A DNA stretch of 64,000 nucleotides, taken from Kordiimonas sediminis (GTDB lineage: Bacteria > Pseudomonadota > Alphaproteobacteria > Sphingomonadales > Kordiimonadaceae). The stretch is from NCBI RefSeq assembly GCF_014656395.1, contig NZ_BNCI01000001.1:1275893-1339892 (forward strand), read 5' to 3'. Of this stretch, positions 1 to 7,530 are shown one piece after another. The notes beneath the pieces were generated by a model. It had not been told where the DNA came from. It ran no database searches and saw only the letters and a program-made list of their open reading frames with translations. A program made the translations under genes and the position numbers. Each line of letters opens with the position of its first letter. The first letter of the stretch is position 1.

Positions 1-383
1 AAAGGTTCATCATTGATGAAATTACGGGCACACCATACGGCATGTCCCAGACCGCGTGGACGCATCTGCCGAACATAAGTAATGCGCCCTTCTTCAAGCA
101 GCATGCTTTTGGCAATTTCCAGTGCTTCCAGCTTTCCTTTTTCTGCCAGAATATTCTCAAGCTCATAGGCATGGTCAAAGTGATCTTCCATTACCTGTTT
201 GTTACGCCCGGTTACCAGAATAATTTCTTCGATACCGGCTTCGAGCGCTTCTTCCACCGCATACTGGATAAGTGGCTTGTCAAGCACGGGCAGCATTTCC
301 TTCGGGATTGCCTTGGTGGCAGGTAGAAACCTTGTTCCAAGACCGGCAACAGGAAGAACAATTTTCTTGATCGGTTTATGCAT
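1..383 (-). CDS. galU: UTP--glucose-1-phosphate uridylyltransferase, N-terminal part (window edge)
   Basis: This enzyme makes UDP-glucose from UTP and glucose-1-phosphate in the cytoplasm. The reverse strand opens with ATG at 383 and reads [20 protein letters not shown], followed by [17 protein letters not shown]. That is the nucleotide-binding signature of GalU-type pyrophosphorylases. About 127 residues are present and the frame stays open to base 1, so the gene is cut by the window edge; the family is usually about 290 residues. It lies 64 bp downstream of glmS on the same strand, so a glmU-glmS-galU operon for cell-envelope sugar precursors is likely. A related sugar-nucleotide pyrophosphorylase such as RfbA is less likely given the [10 protein letters not shown] motif. 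Confidence 0.93.
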   Translation of the reverse strand, partial: MHKPIKKIVLPVAGLGTRFLPATKAIPKEMLPVLDKPLIQYAVEEALEAGIEEIILVTGRNKQVMEDHFDHAYELENILAEKGKLEALEIAKSMLLEEGRITYVRQMRPRGLGHAVWCARNFINDEP

Positions 384-447
384 CAGTTATCCTAGAGTTT
401 ATTCGAAATTATTTGTGCACTTATTGTGCCTGTATCTGTGCTGTTCA

Positions 448-2268
448 TTATTCAACGGTGACAGACTTGGCCAGATTTCTTGGTTGGTCCACGTCAGTGC
501 CTTTTTCCAGTGCGGTATAGTATGCCAGCAACTGCACGGGTAAAGCGTACAAAATAGGGCTGGTCAAGTCACCGGCAGAAGGCATGGAAAAGCTTCCGGC
601 CAGATCAGCTTGCGGCAGACTTTTTAAATGATCAGAGAACAGCACTACCCGTCCCTTGCGGGCCATGATTTCCTGTAAGTTTGATACAGACTTATCCAAA
701 AGACCGTCACTGGGTGCGATGCCAATCACAGGGACATTTTCGTCAATTAGCGCGATGGGGCCATGCTTCAGTTCTCCTGCAGCATATCCTTCGGCGTGAA
801 TGTAGCTGATTTCTTTAAGCTTCAGGGCACCTTCCATCGCGATTGGGAAATGGATACCGCGTCCGACAAAAAGAATGTCGCGTGCATCTGCAATTTCCGC
901 CGCGATGGCTTTAATATTTTCTTCGGTCGCAAGAACCGTGGACATCTGGGCGGGCAGGTGCTCCAGCTCTTTCACCAATGTTTTTTCTGTGTCGCTACTG
1001 ATGAGCCCCTTGGCGACGCCCATCGCAACAGAGAAAGCAGCCAGAACGGCCAGTTGGCATGTGAATGCCTTTGTACTGGCGACGCCGATCTCGGTCCCGG
1101 CATAGGTTGGCAGAATGATATCAGCCTCGCGCGCCATGGTTGATTCGGTTACATTGACAATGGCGGCAGTGTGCTGCCCAGCCTCTTTGGCATGGCGCAG
1201 GGCGGCAAGGGTATCTGCAGTTTCTCCCGACTGGGAAATAAAGATACACAAACCATTTTCTGCATAAATGGGGTCCCGGTACCGAAATTCAGAGGCGATA
1301 TCGACCTCGACAGGGGTGCGCGCATATTTCTCAATCCAGTAGCGGGCAACAGATGCAGCATAATAACTGGTGCCACAAGCAACCAGTGTGATTTTTGTGA
1401 CTGACTTCAGATCAAAAGGCAATTTGGGCAAGGTGACCTGTGTCCCGATCGGATCCAGATACCGTCCGAGTGTTTGCGAGACAACAACAGGCTGTTCAAA
1501 AATTTCCTTTTGCATGAAGTGACGATGATTGCCCTTGCTGACAAGCGCATTGGTTACATGGGTTAGGGAGATTTCCCGTTCCACAGCAGAGCCTGCCGCG
1601 TCAAAGACCGCCACCCTATCCCGGGACATGACGACCCAGTCGCCTTCCTCCAGATAGATCAACTGATTGGTCAAGCCAGCAAGCGCAAGAGCGTCAGACC
1701 CAAGGAAGTTTTCTCCTTTGCCAATGCCTGCGACCAGTGGGCTGCCACGACGGGCACCAAACATGAGATCATCTTCTCCGCTGATAAGAACACAGAGTGC
1801 AAAGGCCCCCTCCAGCTTATCCAGCGTGGCTTTAAACGCGTCTTTTGGTGCCATACCTTCTTCAATGTGGCGGGTCAGCAGGCGTGCGACAACTTCGGTA
1901 TCAGTTGCCCCCTCGAAGACAACCCCTTTGGCAAGTAAGTCATCTTTCAGGCTTTGGAAGTTTTCGATAATGCCGTTATGGACAAGGGCAACATGGTCCG
2001 TCATATGCGGGTGGGCATTTTCAATGACCGGCTCACCGTGGGTTGCCCAGCGTGTGTGCCCAATGCCGGCTTTTCCTTTAATGGGAGAAGTGACGAGTTC
2101 TTTTTCAAGGGCTTCCAGTTTTCCGACGGCCCGCCTGCGATCAAGCGTACCGTTCAGAACAGTCGCAATGCCCGCGCTGTCATAGCCGCGGTATTCCAGA
2201 CGTCTCAATGCTTCTACAATTCGGGGGGAGGCAGACGAAAGCCCCAGGATGCCAATGATGCCGCACAT
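448..2268 (-). CDS. glmS: Glutamine--fructose-6-phosphate aminotransferase (isomerizing)
   Basis: GlmS forms glucosamine-6-phosphate from fructose-6-phosphate and glutamine, the first committed step to UDP-GlcNAc. The 606-residue protein has the family's usual length. It begins MCGIIGILG, where Cys2 becomes the N-terminal nucleophile after Met removal. The class II glutaminase domain (about residues 1-220, with YRGYDSAGIA and GHTRWATHG) is followed by two SIS sugar-isomerase domains (SQSGETADT, STKAFTCQ, GRGIHFPIAMEGALKLKEI). It ends in the usual PRNLAKSVTVE. Its ATG lies only 3 nt after the glmU stop, so translation is probably coupled. No glmS ribozyme is possible here because there is no leader of adequate length. 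Confidence 0.98.
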   Translation of the reverse strand: MCGIIGILGLSSASPRIVEALRRLEYRGYDSAGIATVLNGTLDRRRAVGKLEALEKELVTSPIKGKAGIGHTRWATHGEPVIENAHPHMTDHVALVHNGIIENFQSLKDDLLAKGVVFEGATDTEVVARLLTRHIEEGMAPKDAFKATLDKLEGAFALCVLISGEDDLMFGARRGSPLVAGIGKGENFLGSDALALAGLTNQLIYLEEGDWVVMSRDRVAVFDAAGSAVEREISLTHVTNALVSKGNHRHFMQKEIFEQPVVVSQTLGRYLDPIGTQVTLPKLPFDLKSVTKITLVACGTSYYAASVARYWIEKYARTPVEVDIASEFRYRDPIYAENGLCIFISQSGETADTLAALRHAKEAGQHTAAIVNVTESTMAREADIILPTYAGTEIGVASTKAFTCQLAVLAAFSVAMGVAKGLISSDTEKTLVKELEHLPAQMSTVLATEENIKAIAAEIADARDILFVGRGIHFPIAMEGALKLKEISYIHAEGYAAGELKHGPIALIDENVPVIGIAPSDGLLDKSVSNLQEIMARKGRVVLFSDHLKSLPQADLAGSFSMPSAGDLTSPILYALPVQLLAYYTALEKGTDVDQPRNLAKSVTVE

Positions 2269-2271
2269 GTT

Positions 2272-3630
2272 TTAAGCCTCTTTGTCTTTTTGTTTTTTTT
2301 CTTCCTGACGTTTGCGGAACCGGGCGGCATAGTTTTCTTTGCCGCGCTGGTCGGCCCGTGTTAACGCCAGTGAATCGTCTTCAACTTTCTTGGTGATGAC
2401 ACTTCCGGCACCGATTATGGCCCCGGCACCTACGGTAACAGGGGCAACCAGTGCCGTGTTTGAGCCAACGAAAGCCCCGGCGCCGATCCGGGTTTGATAT
2501 TTGAAAAATCCATCATAATTACACGTGATTGTCCCGGCTCCGATATTGGCATTCGCACCGATGTGCGTGTCGCCTATGTAGGACAGGTGGCTGACCTTCA
2601 CGCCTTCGTCCAGTGTCGATTTTTTTATTTCAACAAAGTTACCGATTTTTGACTTTGGTCCAACATCTGCTGCTGGCCGCAAGCGGGTATAGGGGCCAAC
2701 GGATGCACCGTGTCGGATGGTTGCGCCTTCAATATGGGTAAAGGCTTTTACCGTAACTGCGTCTTCCACGGTTGCCCCCGGTCCAAACACAACATTTGGT
2801 TCAATGGTAACATCAACGCCAAGTTTCGTGTCATAGGAGAAAAAGACAGTCTCAGGCGCGGTCAAGGTCACGCCTGCATCCATAAACTCCTGCCGTTTGC
2901 GCTTCTGGAAAATTGCTTCTGCGGCGGCGAGGTCGGCCCGGCTGTTTACACCGAGAACATCTTCTTCCGCTGCTTCTACGACATGGACGCTGCGCCCTTC
3001 CTTGCGGGCTGCGGCCACCAGGTCGGTCAGGTAATATTCCCCGGATGCATTATTGTTTGTCAGCGTATCAAGCCAGTCAAACAAACGCGTACCGTCAATG
3101 ATCATAACACCGCTGTTGCACAGGGTGATGGCGCGTTCCTCTTCGCTGGCATCTTTATATTCAACAATACGGTCGAGCGTACCGGCTTTGTTGGTTACAA
3201 GTCTGCCGTATTTGCCCGGATTCTGCGGCCTGAACCCCAGAACAACAATGCCAGGGTCGGCGCTGCTAGTCCGTTCAGACAGCATTGTTTCCATAATAGC
3301 AGTAGGGATAAATGGGGTGTCACCAAACAAGACCATTACATCGCCCGTGAAGTCGGTAAGCGCATCCTTGCAGACCATGACGGCATGACCGGTGCCGTGT
3401 TGTTCTGTCTGGTCAATATAAATATGGCCCGGCGCAGCTTCTTTGATTTGTTCACTAAGGGCGCCTACAACCAAGAGTGTTTTTTGCGGGCCCAGTGGGT
3501 GAACACTGTCCAATAAGTGCAGGAGCATTTCCCGGCCTGCAATTTTATGCAACACCTTGTGGCGGCTGGATTTCATCCGTGTGCCCTTGCCGGCGGCAAG
3601 AATTACCGCAGCGATGTTGTTCGTGGTCAT
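2272..3630 (-). CDS. glmU: Bifunctional GlcNAc-1-P uridylyltransferase / glucosamine-1-P acetyltransferase
   Basis: GlmU acetylates glucosamine-1-phosphate and then attaches UMP to give UDP-GlcNAc for peptidoglycan and lipid A. The N-terminal pyrophosphorylase domain carries LAAGKGTRMKSS (about residues 11-22), EQHGTGHAV and FGDTPFI. The C-terminal half is a left-handed beta-helix of hexapeptide repeats (for example GPGATVEDAV, IGNFVEIKKS) with the acetyltransferase segment NIGAGTITCNYDG. The 452-residue length is normal. It is the first gene of the glmU-glmS-galU set. The 90-bp gap upstream separates it from the PhyH gene and contains a TATAAA-like -10 element on the minus strand near 3680, a weak promoter call. 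Confidence 0.98.
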   Translation of the reverse strand: MTTNNIAAVILAAGKGTRMKSSRHKVLHKIAGREMLLHLLDSVHPLGPQKTLLVVGALSEQIKEAAPGHIYIDQTEQHGTGHAVMVCKDALTDFTGDVMVLFGDTPFIPTAIMETMLSERTSSADPGIVVLGFRPQNPGKYGRLVTNKAGTLDRIVEYKDASEEERAITLCNSGVMIIDGTRLFDWLDTLTNNNASGEYYLTDLVAAARKEGRSVHVVEAAEEDVLGVNSRADLAAAEAIFQKRKRQEFMDAGVTLTAPETVFFSYDTKLGVDVTIEPNVVFGPGATVEDAVTVKAFTHIEGATIRHGASVGPYTRLRPAADVGPKSKIGNFVEIKKSTLDEGVKVSHLSYIGDTHIGANANIGAGTITCNYDGFFKYQTRIGAGAFVGSNTALVAPVTVGAGAIIGAGSVITKKVEDDSLALTRADQRGKENYAARFRKRQEEKKQKDKEA

Positions 3631-3720
3631 AGTCCTGGCGCCCCTTATGCCTAATAGAGTGTTAATAACTGACCTTTTATACCCCTGAATGTCAAGAAGT
3701 GAACCAGCATGGCGGCAACT

Positions 3721-4809
3721 TTATGGCGACATCTTTTGCCGTGTATGCCCTTGATCTTGTTTGAGGGATGGTGTGACCGTTTTCCCCAGCATATCTTCTT
3801 TGGGAATACGGTACCAGCTTGGGCGTTTTCCCGTTCTGGCTGCGACCTTGTCTTTATGTCGGTAGAAGGCTTGAACTATGCTGTTTTCCAAACGGTGCAG
3901 CAAGCCCGATGCAATGCCCGGAAAAGGATTAAAGGGATTGTACCGACCATACGCCCATATCTCCAGGCGGGTCTGGTATCCTTCCGCCTGTCCCCGTCCA
4001 TGGAACCCGTTTGTGTTTGCAATAACAAGGGTACCTGCTTTCACTGCCAGACTTTCGGGTGCAGGCAGCCCCATGGCAGCCAGATCATCCGGGAATGCAC
4101 GAAGCGAGCCCCGGGCAGCATAGGTATTCATCTTGTCGGGTCCCAGGATGCTTTGCCTATATTCCCAGGCCAGCCGTTTGCGCGTTAATTGGTTTGAGCC
4201 GCGGACATATGTAAACGGCCCCTTTTCAAGCGGAACGTCTTCAAGGAACAGCCATGCTTTGATGGACGGGTGAAAGGAATCAGAATGCATGGTTTTCTGA
4301 GGGTCATTCTGTTTGGTGTCCTGGCCACCATTGACAATGCGCTGCAGATAAACAATTGGCCGGTGCCATTTGGCGCCGCAGTAGTAAATAGGGTCCAGGA
4401 AACGCTTGCTCGTTACAACGTCGCGCAGGGCCGGTGTGTGTGTAAGGGCAACTTCATCAAGCAGAATACGCTGGGTGAAGGTGTCGCCCTGTACCATTTG
4501 TCGGGCATCGTCGGGTAAGCTATTCAGGTCAGCATTGAGGCGTGCCAGCGTGTCGGCGGGCGCGAAATTTTCCAGAATGATAAAGCCGTCCCGGTGAAAG
4601 GCGCTGCGCTGCTCTTTGGATAGCAAGCCAGACAATATAGCCCACTTAAACTGTGACGCGGCGTGCGCGCATATGACCCGCAAGACATGTAGCCCCATCC
4701 GATTAAGGGTGACCGAACCAAGTATTGGATTATCGCGAAAGGACTTGCTGCGACCGAACAGACTAAGAAACCATAGGGGCCACATGTAGATTTTTCGGAG
4801 CGCTTTCAT
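3721..4809 (-). CDS. PhyH-family 2-oxoglutarate/Fe(II) dioxygenase
   Basis: This is a 362-residue protein of the phytanoyl-CoA dioxygenase superfamily, which hydroxylates substrates using 2-oxoglutarate, Fe(II) and O2. The facial triad is visible: His175-x-Asp177 in MHSDSFHPS and a distal His270 in NTNGFHGRG. Arg281 in QTRLEIWAYGR is placed to bind 2-oxoglutarate. The segment WLFLEDVPLEKGPFTYVRGS is typical of the family. No clear signal peptide is seen, though residues 9-19 are hydrophobic and aromatic. It starts 20 bp after the LysR stop on the same strand, so the pair is probably co-transcribed. The substrate cannot be told from sequence. Confidence 0.85.
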   Translation of the reverse strand: MKALRKIYMWPLWFLSLFGRSKSFRDNPILGSVTLNRMGLHVLRVICAHAASQFKWAILSGLLSKEQRSAFHRDGFIILENFAPADTLARLNADLNSLPDDARQMVQGDTFTQRILLDEVALTHTPALRDVVTSKRFLDPIYYCGAKWHRPIVYLQRIVNGGQDTKQNDPQKTMHSDSFHPSIKAWLFLEDVPLEKGPFTYVRGSNQLTRKRLAWEYRQSILGPDKMNTYAARGSLRAFPDDLAAMGLPAPESLAVKAGTLVIANTNGFHGRGQAEGYQTRLEIWAYGRYNPFNPFPGIASGLLHRLENSIVQAFYRHKDKVAARTGKRPSWYRIPKEDMLGKTVTPSLKQDQGHTRQKMSP

Positions 4810-4830
4810 TGTCTGTGTGTTCTGCCGTTG

Positions 4831-5730
4831 TTATCGCTGGTTCGAGTTAAGGACATTTTGATTGTTCTTAACAAGCTCATGCAGAAAGGCATAGGCTTTT
4901 TCAAATCTGGGGATGTCGACCAGATCTTTGTGAATCGCTAGCCACAGCGGCAAGGATACGTTGATCTCGTCCTTTAATACCGGTGTTAGCGCTTTCATAC
5001 GTTCTGCCACAAAACACGGTAAGAGGGCGATGCCAACCCCGCTTTCAGCGGCATGCGCCTGCGCTAAAACGTTCGTGGAGTGGAAGGAAATTTTCTGTCC
5101 TTCGATTAATCGGCCTACGGACCGTAATTCAGTAACAGGCAGCAGGTCTTCGATATACCATATGAAATCGTGCCCATTCAGACCGGCTAAATTTAGAATA
5201 GGTGCATGGTTTTTCAGATAGGACGGCGCAGCATACAGTCGCAGGCTATAGGTGCCGATCTGTTCAAAATCCAGTCTGTCATTATGGGGCTTGGCGATGG
5301 AAATTGCGGCGTCCGCTTCCCGTTTCGAAAGCGACAAATGACGTGTTTCTGCAACCAGTTCCAGTTCGATATCAGGATAGCGCTGGTAAAAGCCAGACAG
5401 TCGCGGGGACAGAAATTGGCTGCCAAACGCTTCTGGCGTCGCCAGACGAACCTTGCCGGACGGGCCGGATGATGTGCGCGACAAGCCATCCAGCAAGGCA
5501 TCACTTGTATATTCCATCTGTTCGGCATGACGCATCAGTTTACGGCCTGCTTCGGTCAGCTGAAACTGCCGGTTTCGGCGTTTAAACAATGTGACACCAA
5601 GTGCCGTCTCTAACGCCTGAATACGGCGACTAACGGTGGTATGCTCCACGCCAAGCCGCTGTCCCGCCAGCGATAATGTCCCGCGACGTCCCAGTTCCAG
5701 AAAATATCGCAGATCATTCCAGTCATACAT
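4831..5730 (-). CDS. LysR-family transcriptional regulator
   Basis: This 299-residue protein has an N-terminal winged helix-turn-helix (residues 1-60, with the helix around LAGQRLGVEHTTVSRRIQAL) and a C-terminal periplasmic-binding-like effector domain. Starting directly with the HTH (MYDWNDLRYFLELGRRG) and having about 300 residues are normal for the family. It is divergent from mmsA with 129 bp between the starts, the arrangement in which LysR regulators usually control the facing gene. Valine-pathway control is therefore a reasonable inference. It also reads into the PhyH dioxygenase gene, so that enzyme may belong to the same regulon. The effector is unknown. Confidence 0.92.
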   Translation of the reverse strand: MYDWNDLRYFLELGRRGTLSLAGQRLGVEHTTVSRRIQALETALGVTLFKRRNRQFQLTEAGRKLMRHAEQMEYTSDALLDGLSRTSSGPSGKVRLATPEAFGSQFLSPRLSGFYQRYPDIELELVAETRHLSLSKREADAAISIAKPHNDRLDFEQIGTYSLRLYAAPSYLKNHAPILNLAGLNGHDFIWYIEDLLPVTELRSVGRLIEGQKISFHSTNVLAQAHAAESGVGIALLPCFVAERMKALTPVLKDEINVSLPLWLAIHKDLVDIPRFEKAYAFLHELVKNNQNVLNSNQR

Positions 5731-5759
5731 ACAGCGTATCCCATCCAGTGCTATTATTT

Positions 5760-5777
5760 ATGTGCAAAAATACACAT
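5760..5777. promoter_or_regulatory. Inverted repeat in the lysR-mmsA divergent promoter region
   Basis: The 18-bp element reads ATGTGCAAAAATACACAT, with perfect 5-bp arms (ATGTG/CACAT) around an AT-rich centre. It lies 30 bp upstream of the LysR start and 82 bp upstream of mmsA. That position suits a LysR-type operator. Further TGCA-containing words follow at 5785-5815 (ATGCAAAAC, GACGTGCAAGAATGCAT). No binding evidence exists; the assignment is by position and symmetry only. Confidence 0.45.
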
Positions 5778-5859
5778 TACATTATGCAAAACTTCTCAGT
5801 GACGTGCAAGAATGCATATTATATGGTGCGGCACGTAATTTCAAATTTGGGAGAGAGTT

Positions 5860-7365
5860 ATGTACGAACGTCACCATTATGTGGGCGGTAAAGTTGTTGA
5901 GGGTACTTCCGGACGGTTTGGTCCTATTTTCAATCCGTCTACGGGCGAAGAGCAGGGTCGTGTTGCGCTTGCCAGCAAAGCCGAGGTCGAAGCCATCATC
6001 GAGGTTGCAGACAAAGCAACAGAAGAATGGGGTACAACATCAGTTGTGAAGCGCGCCCGTGTTCTGCAAAATCTGGTGCATATTCTGTACCGTGAAAAAG
6101 ACAAACTGGCCGAGGCACTGTCCAGCGAGCATGGTAAAGTTTTCTCTGATGCACAAGGGGACGTGCAGCGCGGTCTGGAAGTAGCAGAGTTTGCAGCAGG
6201 TATCCCGCATCTGATTAAAGGTGAATACAATGATAATGTTTCCACTGGCATTGACATGTATTCCATGCGCAAGCCACTGGGCGTTGTCGCAGGCATCACA
6301 CCGTTTAACTTCCCGGCGATGATTCCGCTGTGGATGAGCTGTGTTGCCATTGCTTGTGGTAATACATTTGTTCTGAAGCCGTCTGAGAAAGATCCAACAG
6401 TACCAATGATGCTGGCGGACTGCTGGAAAGAAGCAGGGCTGCCGGACGGCGTTTTCAACGTTGTGAATGGGGACAAGGAATCAGTTGATACGCTGTGTAC
6501 AGACCCGCGTATCAAGGCTGTCTCGTTTGTTGGGTCCACACCAATTGCGCAGTATGTCTATTCTACTGCAACCGCACATGGAAAACGCTGTCAGGCAATG
6601 GGCGGCGCCAAAAACCACATGCTGATTATGCCTGATGCGGATATGGAGCAGGTGTCAGATGCACTGATTGGTGCTGCTTATGGTTCTGCGGGCGAACGCT
6701 GCATGGCAATTTCTGTCGCGGTGCCAGTTGGCCAGGCAACTGCCGACAAGCTTGTTGAGATGCTGAAACCTCGCGTTGAGGCACTGAAGGTTGGTCACTC
6801 TATGGACCCGGCGGCAGAAATGGGCCCCCTCGTGACAAAGGAGCATCAGGCGAAAGTGCGTGCTTATCTTGATCTTGCAGAACAGGAAGGCAGCAAGTTT
6901 GTCGTTGACGGTCGTGACTTTAACTATTCCATGCAGGGTTATGAAAATGGCTATTATCTGGGTGGGTCGTTGATTGACCACGTAACACCGGACATGCGCT
7001 CTTATAAGGAAGAGATTTTTGGTCCAAGCCTGCAGATAGTGCGGACGAACTCATTCGATGAAGCGGCAAATCTGCCAACTATTCATGAGTTTGGTAATGG
7101 TACCAGCATTTACACCCGTGACGGCGACACAGCGCGTGAGTTTGTTAACCGCGTTGAAGTTGGCATGGTAGGTGTGAATGTGCCTATTCCTGTGCCGTTG
7201 GCGTTCCACAGCTTTGGTGGCTGGAAGGCATCTGCCTTTGGCGACACAAACCAGCACGGCATGGAAGGTGTGCGTTTCTACACCAAGACAAAGACTGTTA
7301 CCAGCCGCTGGCCAACCGGTATTCGGTCCGGTGCGGAATTTGTTATTCCGACGCTTAACAGCTAG
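5860..7365 (+). CDS. mmsA: Methylmalonate-semialdehyde dehydrogenase (CoA-acylating)
   Basis: MmsA oxidises methylmalonate semialdehyde to propionyl-CoA with NAD+ and CoA, the last step of valine breakdown. The 501-residue protein has the aldehyde dehydrogenase fold. Visible are the substrate and cofactor region GITPFNFPAMIPLWM, FVLKPSEKDP, FVGSTPIAQYVY and the catalytic Cys in GSAGERCMAISVAV. The MmsA-specific end FGDTNQHGMEGVRFYTKTKTV is also present. A GGGAGAG Shine-Dalgarno precedes ATG 5860. The gene leads a valine block that ends with mmsB at 15478. A stable hairpin follows the stop, so expression of the downstream peptidases may be reduced relative to mmsA. Confidence 0.97.
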   Translation: MYERHHYVGGKVVEGTSGRFGPIFNPSTGEEQGRVALASKAEVEAIIEVADKATEEWGTTSVVKRARVLQNLVHILYREKDKLAEALSSEHGKVFSDAQGDVQRGLEVAEFAAGIPHLIKGEYNDNVSTGIDMYSMRKPLGVVAGITPFNFPAMIPLWMSCVAIACGNTFVLKPSEKDPTVPMMLADCWKEAGLPDGVFNVVNGDKESVDTLCTDPRIKAVSFVGSTPIAQYVYSTATAHGKRCQAMGGAKNHMLIMPDADMEQVSDALIGAAYGSAGERCMAISVAVPVGQATADKLVEMLKPRVEALKVGHSMDPAAEMGPLVTKEHQAKVRAYLDLAEQEGSKFVVDGRDFNYSMQGYENGYYLGGSLIDHVTPDMRSYKEEIFGPSLQIVRTNSFDEAANLPTIHEFGNGTSIYTRDGDTAREFVNRVEVGMVGVNVPIPVPLAFHSFGGWKASAFGDTNQHGMEGVRFYTKTKTVTSRWPTGIRSGAEFVIPTLNS

Positions 7366-7381
7366 GGCTTATATGCTTTTT

Positions 7382-7408
7382 AACAGGCTCGACATTGTCG
7401 GGCCTGTT
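7382..7408 (+). terminator. Stem-loop after mmsA, possible attenuator
   Basis: Twelve-base arms (AACAGGCTCGAC / GTCGGGCCTGTT, one G-T wobble) close over a 3-nt loop 17 bp after the mmsA stop. There is no U-run after the stem, so it is more likely a 3'-end-stabilising or partial attenuator hairpin than a strong intrinsic terminator. Confidence 0.5.
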
Positions 7409-7530
7409 CTGTGTTGTAGGTGCAGGTCAGGCTGTAATTCTTTGTTGCAATTGCCTGCCCAAACGGCACTATGAAAATTCGGAGTCTGGAGTAAACCTGA
7501 CCCAGGAAAACATCAGCGGGGGAGATACCT

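Noticed and set aside
2269-2330. Possible glmS ribozyme upstream of glmS
   Set aside because: Only 3 nt separate glmU and glmS, and this ribozyme is known from Gram-positive bacteria.
5877-6539. 220-residue minus-strand frame inside mmsA
   Set aside because: Antisense to a conserved enzyme core, Ser/Thr-rich with no recognisable domain.
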